Source of the DNA: Oreohelix idahoensis
Taxonomy: Eukaryota > Mollusca > Gastropoda > Stylommatophora > Oreohelicidae
Reading direction: 5' to 3'
NCBI GenBank assembly: GCA_024509875.1
Contig: JAMPIV010000597.1
Span: 310,001-374,000 of the forward strand
Length of the DNA: 64,000 nt
Shown: piece after piece, positions 44,667 to 56,048 of the stretch
Layout: each line of letters opens with the position of its first letter
Position numbering within the stretch: the first letter of the stretch is position 1
Translations under genes and position numbers: made by a program
Notes under the pieces: model-generated
The model's database searches: none
The model's input: the letters and a program-made list of their open reading frames with translations, nothing else
Told to the model about the DNA's origin: nothing

Positions 44667-47157
44667 TGTCGTAGATTTTAGATAGGAGAATTAAGACTGA
44701 GTTTGGTCCCTTCTGAATAGGTTGGAGTGAGTGATAGACACAGTGTGAGCTGGTGAGAAGCAATGCCACAATAGAATTTCCCACACGTGAGATGATAGAA
44801 TGTGATAAAGAAGCTGTCTTTGAGAATCGAGATAATCTTCTCTCTCTCACCTATCTTCTACGACCGCTTTTAAAGGCGTCAGACAGTCTACACACAGATA
44901 TATATATATATATATATTAATATATCTCTATCTACTCACGGGCACGCACATACACGTGACGACAGGTAAACACACAGACGTGGGAATCTATCACAATGAA
45001 TTTATATGTATTTGAACGAGCTGACCAACGCACTGATTTAGTTCAAGAGAGAGATTTTTATTATTATCATCAAAAAAAATCTTCTCACAACACCAAAAAT
45101 ACATCAAGGAAAAACATATACAAATAGTCATACAATTTAAGAAAAAAAATGCTACAAGGATGATATCCCCGTTATGATCTTAGCTCTAGGTTTAGCCCAC
45201 AGCCCCGTTAAGAGAACAGATGATGGCCCAAAGAGTTATAGATACGTAGGGTTTAGGCTAAGAGTTTTTCTTCTTTTCTCGTAAATGTATGCACAGAGTT
45301 GAATAATCTGATTTAGCCTAAGAAGTAAAGAAACTCTAGCAAATAGTAACAAATTCTGCAGGTTAAACAAAAAGAATTAAGACAGTAAATGGGTGACAAT
45401 CTATAACTGTAAAATAACACTCTGATCTGCGTACACTCATTCATTCAGCCATGGCCATGCAGTTATACTCACAACTTTGCTCGCTGCCTCTGGGAACATA
45501 CTCAATTCTAGGACCTTCACACAGACCCGAAAATGCAGTCCTTGACCAAGAAATCCCCAGTTCCAAAAGACGTACTAAACTCTCAGGGAACGATTCCTTG
45601 GGTGTTCTAATTTTTCGAATGTCTGATTAAGTCACATAAAATATTGTCCAGGCACGAAAGTTAGCAGAGCACAATGTCATTAGCTTTGGTTTCTAGAATT
45701 TAAGGAATGTCAGATCGGTGTCTACTTTCGGGAAGTTACTATATTTGGTCGCCACAGTACTAGTCAAAACTCTGTCGGAATGTTTCTGATCTTTGCTTGC
45801 CACAACGGGCTGAATTGTACTGAAGAGTTATTCTGGAAGAATTAATTCTGGCGCGAAGGCCTCTTACTTCATTTAACTGTTACAGTTCAGGTAATTAAAG
45901 TGATTTGTTTCTTCCCAAATAATGTTCACGTACTAGAACGCTGGTAAAGCTGGGTACCACCGTTTCACTATATAAAAGAAAGAACACATATCAAATAATT
46001 TTACAATATGTACCCACTATAACTTACATTATTAAACCGCAAGTGTACTGCTTGACTTATCATTTAAATTTCCCGTAAAGTAAGTTACGGTATATCTTAA
46101 AAAAAAATCATCAATCCCCATGAATTTAGGAACACGTGCGTGTTCCGTCAACATCTCATGAGGTTTCTAGCATTTGTAAGTTAGCTTAGAAAATTATGAT
46201 CTCGTCTGATTTCTTAGCAGTAAAATTTAACTTCATTATAGCTACATTATTGTTTAGTAAGCTAAGATATAATTTATTCTGCTATCCACTGAAACACGTC
46301 ACTAGAAAATAATACAGACTATATAAATTTGGCACTCTGCGCAAAATCTAACTAGTGAAATATGAAATAAGCGACTTAACACTTTATCATTTCACAAAAT
46401 ACTAGATATAATATATATTACCTCACACAGAACTACAGGTAGTCGCACAACTTAAGAATTATATGCTGAATATTTAAGGAAGTCTAGAAGTTCGACAAAT
46501 TGCCGAAACAAACTGAGAAACTTCGCTAACAGCTATTCTGTTTCGAACAACCTGTCTACTGCGAATATAGGAGCGAGAATGAAATTAAAGTTTCAAACTC
46601 GGGCCAATATCTTAAAATCAGACAAAGGGCGCCAACTTATTTCGCCAAGCCGAAATTATCTCCCCTACTCCCAACATTTACGTCAGCTTAACGCGTGACG
46701 TAACTGCCGCCAGTGACCGAGAAATGCGCGTGACAGTTGCAAATCTCAGACAACCGTCTATAACTGCGTCGTACAGATGCCGGGTTTGACACCTTAAGCT
46801 AGTGACAGGTGAAAAATGGTAGACCAAAAGTCTGCTCTATGTCCAGCGAAACGAATTTCTCACACCCCAGGCCCAGAAATCTGGTCGGGCCGCGCTCTGA
46901 CCCGGGGAAACTGCAGACGTATGTCTGGCGAGAACCGTACATTCACAGCTATCTGCGCGACTGACATCTGATGCAATAAGGTTACTAGTCAGTATGAGAA
47001 AGAAAAACGATGATGGGAAAGAAATATATTTTTCGCAACGAATGATGCGAAAAAATACAGGAAAAACAAGTACGGAAAAGTAATAAAATGAAAGGATTAG
47101 GGTGAGAGAATAGGAAGAAGATGTAGGTAATTTAATGATATAAAGACCCACGTGACA
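44667..47157 (+). mobile_element. R1: LTR-like element copy 2 (solo LTR)
   Basis: Starts TGTCGTAGATTTTAGATAGG and ends CACGTGACA, with flanks CACAG (44662-44666) and TACAG (47158-47162), a 5-bp duplication with one change. It is collinear with copy 1: GAATTAAGAC, TTTGGTCCCTTCTGAATAG, CCCAAAGAGT, TTATTCTGCTATCCACTG. It has neither the LINE D nor the SINE-like insertion of copy 1 and so shows both empty sites. 2491 bp, no coding capacity. Confidence 0.75.
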
Positions 47158-47162
47158 TACAG

Positions 47163-47880
47163 GAATCCTGTATCAGATCTTCACAGACAAGTTGAGTGAA
47201 TACGTGGCCTGCTGAAGATTCACCAATATTCACCAGTACTCAAAACTAGTCACAAATATTTCCCTATCAAATATATACTGAATTCTTGGGAAATATAACA
47301 TTAAACTACAGTCTATAAGTCAATGGACAAAGCTTGTTGTAGTCACAGAGTGGGAGTGATGACATCACCCCAACAGCACATCCAGTAATAGTTCTCCCAG
47401 AGACAATAGAGATATTATTAATATTCACCAGTCTTATAAAATACCTATGTACACAAATTCCATTTTATTATGCCATATATTTATGCATTCCATTTATAAC
47501 TCCATAACATTTCATATGTTCTGACCAAAATAAAACATTGGTTCAGAACTAATAAATTAAAAAAAAAATTGTTAACATATAAACTAAAACAGTCTGAGTT
47601 AGTTCAATGTGTTATAGATTTTATTAATATTATTAGACATATTAATTACCCGTGTGTGTTTGTATATTATATTACAACACATTACATTTCAGTACCCTAG
47701 ACTTTTTAACGTAGCTACATTCATGATAGTAAAAGAGATATGTTTGAGGTCGTAAGTGGTAGTAAGAAGGGCCTTCTGTAATTCACATAAACATTTATCT
47801 CAGGAGCCTTCACAGCTGACCTCATACATTACACTAGATAACATAACCACCATACAATACCATCAAAAACCACTACAAGT
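47163..47880. other. Stretch without recognised gene
   Basis: AT-rich sequence between R1 copy 2 and the 109-bp satellite. Nothing recognised. Confidence 0.45.
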
Positions 47881-47884
47881 ACAT

Positions 47885-48655
47885 ACATTAGAAACATGCG
47901 GTACGGTAATAATGCAGTCTGTTCTCAGCTACGACCACCACCGTTAAATATTTACAGAAGAATTATATGGGAGAAAGTTGCCACGCTAGTACAGACATTA
48001 GAAACATGCGGTACTGTAATAATGCAGTCTGTTCTCAGCTACGACCACCACGTTAAAGATTTACAGAAGAATTATATGGGAGAAAGTTGCCACGCTAGTA
48101 CAGACATTAGAAACACGCGGTACGGTAATAATGCAGTCTGTTCTCAGCTACGACCACCACCGTTAAAGATTTACAGAAGAATTATATGGGAGAAAGTTGC
48201 CACACTAGTACAGACATTAGAAACACGCGGTACGGTAATAATGCAGTCTGTTCTCAGCTACGACCACCACGTTAAAGATTTACAGAAGAATTATATGGGA
48301 GAAGGTTGCCACACTAGTACAGTCATTAGAAACATGCGGTACGGTAATAATGCAGTCTGTTCTCAGCTACGACCACCACGTTAAAGATTTACAGAAGAAT
48401 TATGTGGGAGAAAGTTGCCACACTAGTACAGACATTAGAAACACGCGGTACGTAATAATGCAGTCTGTTCTCAGCTACGACCACCACGTTAAAGATTTAC
48501 AGAAGAATTATGTGGGAGAAAGTTGCCACCCTAGTACAGACATTAGAAACACGCGGTACAGTAATAATGCAGTCTGTTCTCAGCTACGACCACCACGTTA
48601 AAGATTTACAGAAGAATTATGTGGGAGAAAGTTGCCACACTAGTACAGACATTAG
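47885..48655 (+). repeat. 109-bp satellite, main array (7 units)
   Basis: Seven head-to-tail units of 108-110 bp, each starting ACATTAGAAACA(C/T)GCGG, with GCAGTCTGTTCTCAGCTACG in the middle and GGGAGAAAGTTGCCAC near the end. Units differ by only a few percent. The small array at 42811 is more diverged. Open frames across the array are a by-product. Confidence 0.95.
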
Positions 48656-48738
48656 GGAAAAGAGAAGTTTTAAAGTTAACGAAATTTTGGACTAGACCCT
48701 AGTCCTCTCCCGCCGGTATGTAAAACCGCGGTATCCTT

Positions 48739-48757
48739 TTTTTTTTTTTTTTTTTTT
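48739..48757 (+). repeat. Poly-T tract
   Basis: About 19 consecutive T, just after the satellite-derived end. Possibly the tail of a minus-strand retroposed sequence; no other support. Confidence 0.6.
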
Positions 48758-48830
48758 GAAAAGGTGATGGTTGGAGAGTGGGCACTTAACAGCTGACCAT
48801 TATTGCCTCTTCTCGTTCACCAACTTGATC

Positions 48831-48880
48831 TACCCTGTTCAACCTAAAAGTTGGTTATAATTGGGGTATTTAGTGTCATT
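48831..48880 (-). repeat. Short LINE G 3' end fragment
   Basis: TACCCTGTTCAACCTAAAAG and TTGGTTATAATTGGGGTAT match the extreme 3' ends of G1 (56049) and G2 (37021). The hairpin part of the module is missing. Confidence 0.55.
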
Positions 48881-48967
48881 TTATTTTAAGTTTTGTATTA
48901 TCTTTAGATAACTATTTCCTTTTGCACTTGTTGGTTTTAAGTTTGTATTAGTATTTGTTCTTTTTAA

Positions 48968-49552
48968 GTATATGCTGTCAAAAGGATCCTGTTTCGCCAC
49001 CTACCTCTCCTCCAAGCTGACCCAGTGGCGCGGGAAGCATTTAGTGAGCCACCTTTGCTGGCATATAGACGGGACAAAAATTTGAGGGACCTCCTAGTCC
49101 ACAGCCGTCTGAAAACCGTCAACGATGGCCACTTTGGAACCAAGCCATGTAACCGTACACGATGTAAGACATGTCAGTATGTAATCGAAACACGTTCAGT
49201 CTCGTTCCCTAACGCCAAGTTCACCATCACCCATGGCTTCACATGTGAGTCACGCAACGTCATTTATGCTATTATATGCAAACGTTGCACCATTACGTAC
49301 ATCGGCCAAACGGGCACACGACTGGGCGACCGATTCTGCAGACACCTATATGACATCTCTCAGTTTAATTCCACACCTGTGGCCATCCACTTCAATGGCC
49401 CTGACCACCACGGTGCCACTGACATCCAGGTGACAGCCATCAGATACTGTTCCTCGGACGCCAACAGTCGGTTTCGCCAGGAGCAACGCCTCATCCATCT
49501 TATGGGTTGCCTCAAACCACACGGTTTGAATACCCAACATTCTTTTGTCTGA
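48968..49552 (+). CDS. Penelope-like element C-terminus with GIY-YIG endonuclease, 5'-truncated
   Basis: The frame is open from 48968 and starts inside the RT-to-endonuclease linker: FRHLPLLQADP, EPPLLAYRRDKNLRDLLVHS. A Cys cluster CNRTRCKTC follows, then the GIY-YIG nuclease: NVIYAIICKRCTITYIGQTG with conserved GxRLGDRFCRH, and a late acidic/His region RQEQRLIHLMG. Penelope-like retroelements join this nuclease to a telomerase-like RT; here the RT is missing. No ATG precedes the domain and no stop occurs inside it. The stop is followed by a 3' region shared with 4849-4990. An isolated host GIY-YIG gene is unlikely given the linker. Confidence 0.85.
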   Translation, partial: VYAVKRILFRHLPLLQADPVAREAFSEPPLLAYRRDKNLRDLLVHSRLKTVNDGHFGTKPCNRTRCKTCQYVIETRSVSFPNAKFTITHGFTCESRNVIYAIICKRCTITYIGQTGTRLGDRFCRHLYDISQFNSTPVAIHFNGPDHHGATDIQVTAIRYCSSDANSRFRQEQRLIHLMGCLKPHGLNTQHSFV

Positions 49553-49599
49553 GACGCTTTTCTCTATCGAGTCCCTGTTGTATTATGACTTTCTACTTT

Positions 49600-49905
49600 G
49601 ATGCGATCACCCTTTTTTTTTTTTAAATTACCATTTTTTTAATTTAATAATTTTATTTATTTATTTATTTATTTTTTTAATTTGTTTATTTATTTTATTT
49701 AAATTTTTATTTATTTATTTATTTATTTTTTTTTCTTAAATTTTTTTTTTTCCTTTATTATTTTTTATTTTATTTATTTCTTTATTTAGTTTTTATTTAT
49801 TTATTTATTTGTTTTAAATTTATTTATTATTATTATTTATTTATTTATATTTTATTTATTTATTTTATTTTATTTATTATTTATTGATTACTTTTTTCTC
49901 ACTCT
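49600..49905 (+). repeat. ATTT-type low-complexity tract
   Basis: About 300 bases made almost only of A and T, dominated by TTTATTTATTTA units with many variants. It lies within the 3' region of the Penelope-like element. Confidence 0.9.
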
Positions 49906-50053
49906 TTTCCAGTCCTTGTTTTTATTTTTTTTATTTCTTATCTTTATGTACTATCAACTTCCTCTTTCCGGTTTAGTGGCAGCCATCCTGCTTTGCTTCA
50001 CATGTGACTGGACTTAATATTAAGGGAGTTTTTTTCTCTTATTTTTATAGTTT

Positions 50054-50200
50054 CATGTTCTCTACTTAATTCTCATTTTCTTTCCCTCCTGTCTCTTGTT
50101 TGTCTGTCCCTGACGAAGGCCTTGTGGCCGCAACGTAGGTTTTTCTTGTCCTTCTCCTTGTAAGACGTATTACTATTTGTGTGGGTGTGTGTGTGTGTGT
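50054..50200 (+). mobile_element. 3' end of the Penelope-like element
   Basis: Matches 4849-4990 over about 130 bases, with few differences. It is the shared 3' terminus of the family and is followed by a GT run. Confidence 0.65.
50110..50133 (+). other. Hammerhead-ribozyme-like core, second copy
   Basis: CTGACGA, stem GGCC-TTGT-GGCC, then GCAA. The variable hammerhead position is C here and T in the 4905 copy, which the consensus CUGANGA allows. The GCAA deviation is shared by both copies. Confidence 0.3.
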
Positions 50201-50440
50201 GTTTTTTTTTTTTTCAACTCTTTTTAAGTTGGTGTTTTTTTTTCCTCGTTGTCTTTCCTTGTCCTATGAGTAGTTAGTAATTTTGCCTTTTTATGTTATT
50301 TTTAAAAATGATTTGTTAGTTTCTGTTGCTTAATTTCTATTTTTGGATTAATTTCTTTTCTGGGATATTATTATTGTTATTCTTATTACTAATATTGTCA
50401 CTGTTATTAACCTTATATGTTTTCCTTTGTTTTATGTATA

Positions 50441-53400
50441 TGTCACGAGAGGTTTTGATGTTATTAAAATATAGGCTATCCTGGACAAATAGGTGTATCA
50501 GAGGATACCAGGATAGTGCCAGATAAGAGACTGGTCGTAAAAGAAATACCCCCTTCTCTGAAAAGAGTAAGGGTGTATCGACATCAATGTGGGGTCACGC
50601 TATGTAAATCTCCAGGTATGATGATAGTGTTTAGTCCTGAAGATCTATCTGCTACCTCTCAAGATCCCAGATTGATTAATAATTATATTATACAATATGT
50701 ACAATTTATTGTATCCCAGATTGATTAATAATTATATTATTGTTTGTGTGGCTACTTATCTAGGGGTAAATTAAATTATTTTTATGTAATAACTATCAAA
50801 CAGAACATTGACATAATTACAATAATTAAGTAAGACTGAATGACAATATGTACAATTTATTGTTCCTAACCCTGATGTCTTTTGGTTAGGAAAACTCAAA
50901 TCATGTTATAAGGTATTTACAAAATGAAATAAATAAGATGAAATGTTATCCATAACATGGCAAAATTATGATGTTATAGTTGTTTATATATTTCTATATA
51001 TGTAAGGTTCAATTTATCTTTCACTCTCGTAGTATCAACATCCCTGGCTGTTAAAGGAATATAAAGTTATTGTGTTTTGCTGTGTTTCATCATTGGTAAT
51101 TCTGTAACAAGCATCTGAGTTTCTATGTCTTCGAGTATGTTTATTTTCAAGTTTTATATAGATATATATAATATAATATGGTGACTCAATGTTCTTTCAA
51201 GTGGACTAATAAGCCCACTTAGCTTGAATTTCGTCTGTGACACGTCCACTCCTGGCTAGGTTCGCACAACAAATGACCTCCAGGCTGGAATAGGTGGTTG
51301 TGGCTCTGTCAGACTGATTAACCATACAACTCCACAGCTCCTCTCATATGTGTCTCAAGACTTTAAAATATTACCAGGACAAAACCTGGAATAAAAAGAC
51401 ATTCACAAAACTTGTAGGGTCCTTTAGTTTTTCACCAAGGACAGACAGCATCACATATAGACGTTACCTCAGTCACAGAACAGTTACCTTAATACCTCAC
51501 AGCCAGTTCAAGTTGATCACTCATTTCCTTAATACATCGTATGCTAAATCCATTCGTCCATGATTGTCTTCTGTACGATAATCAGGTTAAGTACAAAATA
51601 GTAAGTATCATTTTGATTACATCATGTGGATATATCCTGTCCTTTTATATTAGGTTCTTGGACAGTGTGTTGTTCCCGAAGGAAATACTCATTCAAATAC
51701 CCTATTACTTATAGTCGCATTAGTGCCATGCTTTTCAAATCATCCTACACTGTTCTCAATTCTGGCCTGTCGTTTCTAAAACTACACACGTTTGTCCTAT
51801 TTTTCCTGCTAACACATCCACGAACACCTAAATGGATAATACAGCCAAACAACATGATTATATACAAATATATAGATATCTTTCTTACCCTCAGGCAAAA
51901 TACACAAGCTGAATAACTGCTCTCAAAGGGAATCGAAGTCTGCTCCAAGCTCAGAAAGGCAAAAGACTTTGGCATATCAGTTTTGCGCTCGATCCCCATC
52001 AGCTCGGTATTACTTAGTCGTTCCCCTTCTACCGTGAGGTGTAGAGGTTTGGAAGAGAGAGCGCCAGACTATTCTATCAGCTGTCTTCTTCCTGGCCTGG
52101 TTCCATTCTAGTCCTCGGTCCTTCAAAGATTGTCTAATGTTGTCCTCCCAGCGGACTCTGGGTCGTCCTGGAGGTCTGGATCCCTGGCTCTTTGTTTCCC
52201 ATGCTTGTCGTGGTAGCCGATCTTCTCCCATTCTGCAGACATGACCAAACCATCTTTGTTGGGACTGTTCTATTTGGGTCTGCAGCGGGTGGGATTTTAG
52301 GCCTTGACGTATCGTCTGGTTGCGGACCATGTCTCTTCTTGTTACTTCAACCACCTTCCTCAGATACCTCATTTCTGAGGTTTGGATCTGGCTTTTGTGG
52401 GTTGTAGTCATTGCCCATGACTCGCATCCATATGTCAAGACTGGGACATAGGTAGAGCGGTATACAGCCATCTTCGTTTTCTTACCAACCTCTTTCTTGC
52501 TGAGGAATCCTCGATTTATGGCCTGATAACGTCTCCCAGCCTCTGCTTTTCGAGTGGCCAACTCTTCTTTGATGCCCCCCTTTCGGTCTATAATAGCTCC
52601 GAGATATTTAAAGTGGTCGACCTGCTCCAGGACCTGTTCTCCCAACTTAATCTGATGTTTTCTTTCTTCTCGTGATATCACCATGGATTTTGTTTTAGAG
52701 CTGCTTATGACCATCCCTCTCTTCTCCAGCTCTTCCTTCCAGACTTGCAGGTTGGATTGGAGATGTGTCTCTGATTTAGCAATCAGGACAACATCATCAG
52801 CAAATGCTAGCTCTGAAATACAGACCTCTCTCATCTTCCAATACCCCACTGAATACTTTCTTGTTCTCTCCTTACATGCCTTGATGACATCGTCCATGAG
52901 GAGTATGAAAAGATAAGGTGACAGGATATCGCCTTGTATTACTCCAGTGGTGGTCCTGAACTCTTCTGACTTATAGTTTGCTGTCCTCACATAATTTCTG
53001 CAAGACTTGTAGAAGCTCTGTATAGCATGAATCAGAGGTGCTGGAATGTTCTTCCTTGCCAAACAGTCCCAAAGTTTGCTCCAGGGGACCCTGTCAAACG
53101 CCTTTTCCAGATCTATGAAACAAAGATGGATCTCACTCTTGTACTCAAGGGCCTTTTCACTCAGCTGCCTGAGTGTGAAGATTAGGTCTTGAGTACTTCG
53201 GTTTGCTCGGAATCCGCACTGGGCTTCATCCAATTGTGGCTCAGCTAGGCATCGGAGTCTCTGCTCTAGGATTCTAGAGTAGATTTTACCAGGGACACTG
53301 AGAAGGGATATGCCTCTGTGGTTTCCACATTGTCGCTTGTCACCCTTTTTGAAAATCGGTGTTATGATGGCAATCTCCCTATCCTTTGGTATGGCCTTGT

Positions 53401-55138
53401 TGCACCATGCTGCCTGTAGGACCCTTAGGAGTAATAGGTCGCCTGATGCTCCCATGTACTTAACCATTTCTGGTGTTATACCATCATGCCCTGCTGCTTT
53501 GCCCATCTTGATTTTCTCCAGTGCTGCCTTCAGTTCTTCCATCTTTATGTCATCTTCATCACCATTTGTATCCTCTTCTGTGCTAGTGCTTATCATTTCT
53601 GATGCTCTACCTTGCTCACCAACAAGGAGTTCTGAGAAATATTATTTCCATCTTTCCATTACTTCCTTCGGGGCAGTAAGCAATTTGCCTTGCTTATCCT
53701 TTATAAATTTAAGAGGGCATTGTTTTTCCTTCCTCGTGTTCTTTAGGGTCTTATAGAACAATTTCTGGTTTTCTTGCGCATCTTTTTCTAGCTTTTCTCC
53801 ATATTCTTCCCAGGACTTCTGTTTTGCTGCTAGCACCTTGTTCTTTGCTTCTGTTCTGAGTATCACATATTCTCTATATTTCTCTATTTGTCCTGCTGTG
53901 TTTTTAGCTCCTAAGTATTGTTTCCATGCCATTTTCTTCTCTCTTATTTTCTCTTTGACTTCTTCTGTCCACCAAGGTGTCCTCTTTCTCTTGTTCCCAA
54001 GTCGGACTTCACCACATGCTTCTGCAGCAGCTGTCTTTATGATATCCTTGAATTTAAGCCAGAGGGTTTCCAAGTCATCAGGTTGTTCTTCTGTGTTTCT
54101 CACCGCTGTAGCAATAAGTCCCTGATATCTGTTCTTAATTTCTGGCTCTTTCAGCTTGTAGGTCTTAATGCTCATTTCTTCCGTTCGTTTACTTGGTTTC
54201 TTGCGTGGTGCTTGGCAGTTCCTAGGCTGAGCAACTCTTTCAGTTGTTCTTTTTATTGTAAGCAGGTAGTGATCACTTCCAATCTCTGGCCCCCTCCAGA
54301 CTCTAGCATCCCGGACATATTTGAATGAGCTCCTCCTAACAATGGCATAGTCGATCACTGACTTCTAATTCTTTGTTGGTTCACACCTAGTGTATGCATG
54401 TATGCGCTTATGGGGGAACTTTGTGTTGGTAATGATCAGATTCTGCTCACCAGCTCGGTATTAATTTTTAAAATTTAGTGGCGTAATTTCCTAGGTCGCT
54501 GTTCTATTTATAGCGACGTGTATAGCCAATCAGAACATCGTCAAAAACTGACGTTAAAATTTTGATTCCGCGTGCATTTTCCCCTTACCGTTCAAATTGA
54601 TAAAGTTTAAATATTTATTATCTCACTTATTTATTGGCCGATTTCAATTATATAAAGTTCTAATACAACTAGGAATTTATCTCTATCGTTCTAGCTATTC
54701 ATATTTTAGTTATCTCAGTGCATTTAGATCTGTGCATACTTTAACTAACTAAATTGGGGGTTTCCCTGAAGTAAAAGTATCATTAAAACTGATTTTTCTC
54801 ATACAATAAAATTTTATTAGGAGGAAGTCTTTATGCTTACCTCTTAAGTAATATCAGCGTTATAATTTGAGATATTCCTTTCAGTTTAACTATCTTTAGT
54901 TTTTAAGAAATAAAATATCTTCTTTTGGTCAAAAACACAAAATAGACCCTATTATCACGTCAAAAAAAGTTTCCTTATCACTACAAGAAAAAGAAACAAT
55001 TCTATTGGCTGTTAAAATTGTACCATACTCTTAGATATTTTCGCGCGGTACATTGGGTTCCTAGACAAATTCAAATACGCTAGATAAATTCGAGCGGTAA
55101 ATTTGAGCGTGTTGTTATACAGATTCAAAATTACGACA
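50441..55138 (+). mobile_element. R2: LTR-like element copy 2 (solo LTR) containing LINE H
   Basis: Starts TGTCACGAGAGG and ends AATTACGACA, with the perfect 5-bp duplication GTATA on both sides (50436-50440 and 55139-55143). Without the LINE H insertion it is about 2.25 kb. Left part 50441-52012 and right part 54464-55138 are collinear with copy 1. At its right end it truncates an RNase H frame (55144 onward), whose continuation may lie left of 50440. No coding sequence of its own. Confidence 0.8.
52013..54450 (-). pseudogene. LINE family H, long 5'-truncated copy nested in R2
   Basis: Flanked by the 13-bp duplication CAGCTCGGTATTA (52000-52012 and 54451-54463). On the minus strand: end of the endonuclease (HKRIHAYTRC, VIDYAIVRR, GSDHYLLTI), long basic linker, then RT with KAAGHDGITPEM, NHRGISLLSVPGKI, CGFRANRSTQDL, LCFIDLEKAFDRVPW, TGVIQGDILSPYLF and LAFADDVVLIAKS. 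The C-terminus reads YGCESWAMTT, GHVCRMGEDR and PPGRPRVRWEDN. Only two in-frame stops spoil it: TAG at 54365-54367 and TAA at 53642-53644 where GAA is expected. It is therefore relatively young. The last codon is completed by the TSD. RTE-like by layout; clade not certain. Confidence 0.9.
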
Positions 55139-55715
55139 GTATATATCGTTTTAGTATTGTTTGGGCTTCCTCTATGCCATCTATACTTAAAACCTTATCA
55201 CCTATCATGTCTATATTGTGATTTCTAAAGTATGTTTTTAATTCTATCCTCTGTTGCTCGTACTTTTTACAGTGGATCAGGTAGTGGTCTATGTCATTTT
55301 CTTCGAGGGTACCTTTAATTCTTCTCTGACCTGGCACGTCCTTGTTGGTTCTTTCAGCAGTTTGAACGCGTGTCTGCCTTTACTACTGTCCTTCCATGTT
55401 GTCTTCCATTCCTCGTTTATGGTTAGCTTCACTTGGCTTTTAATCTCCGATTTTCCATGTCCTGCTCTGATATTGCTTTTACTTATTCTTCCATTGTTTG
55501 CAATCTGGTCTGCCATCTTGTTACCCCCTATACCTATGTGTGCTGACACTCACACTAGCCTCACACTGCATCCTCTGTTCCTTAGTGATGTATTAATTTT
55601 AAGAATTTCTTCCTTTAGGTCTGGCCAGCTGCATTTATCTGGGTGTTCTATTGGTATCCTGACGATTAAAGCTGCTTTTATAGCCTTCCCATTGTAAACC
55701 CACGAGCTTGCTTAC
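55139..55715 (-). pseudogene. RNase H domain fragment of an I/Nimb-like LINE ORF2
   Basis: Minus-strand peptides KAIKAALIVRIPIEHPDKC, LKEEILKINTSLRNRG, then SAHIGIGGNKMADQIAN (the final RNase H catalytic motif) and the tail ENDIDHYLIHCKKYEQQR. Two frames are needed and a stop separates LV from VSAHIG. R2 cuts the 3' end. It could be the ORF2 remnant belonging to the ORF1 of G1 to its right, with most of the RT deleted; that link is inference. Confidence 0.65.
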
Positions 55716-56040
55716 AAAAATACATTTTAATCGCGATCTGCAGAAAACAGAAACGGATCTGCAGAAAACAGGAACGCGATCTTTTCTTTGAAGTGAAATT
55801 AACATTCGGTAAGATATCCTTTTGTTTGGATTTTCTAACGCTCTGCCAATGTCACCATAAGAGTTTTGTGTATCCATGGTGTCATTTTCAGCTTTTCTCA
55901 GACGTCGCATGTTGTGACTTCCTGTGCTTTTGATGGTGACCAAGTATTTGACATTGGCAGCGCAGCGATGGTATTAATAATGTATTCACCATCTGTCACT
56001 TTGTCTCCTTGGAGATTCTTTCTTTCTTTCTTTGGGTCTA
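55716..56040. other. Stretch between the RNase H fragment and the G1 3' UTR
   Basis: A 102-codon minus frame (55635-55943) has no recognised domain. CAGATCCGTTTCTGTTTTC and a near copy lie in tandem at 55735-55775. Confidence 0.4.
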
Positions 56041-56048
56041 ATATTTTG

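Noticed and set aside
47896..48695. Open frames of 60-160 codons with repeated peptide such as NNAVCSQLRPP
   Set aside because: They follow the 109-bp satellite, whose length varies between 108 and 110 bp; the frame changes from unit to unit.
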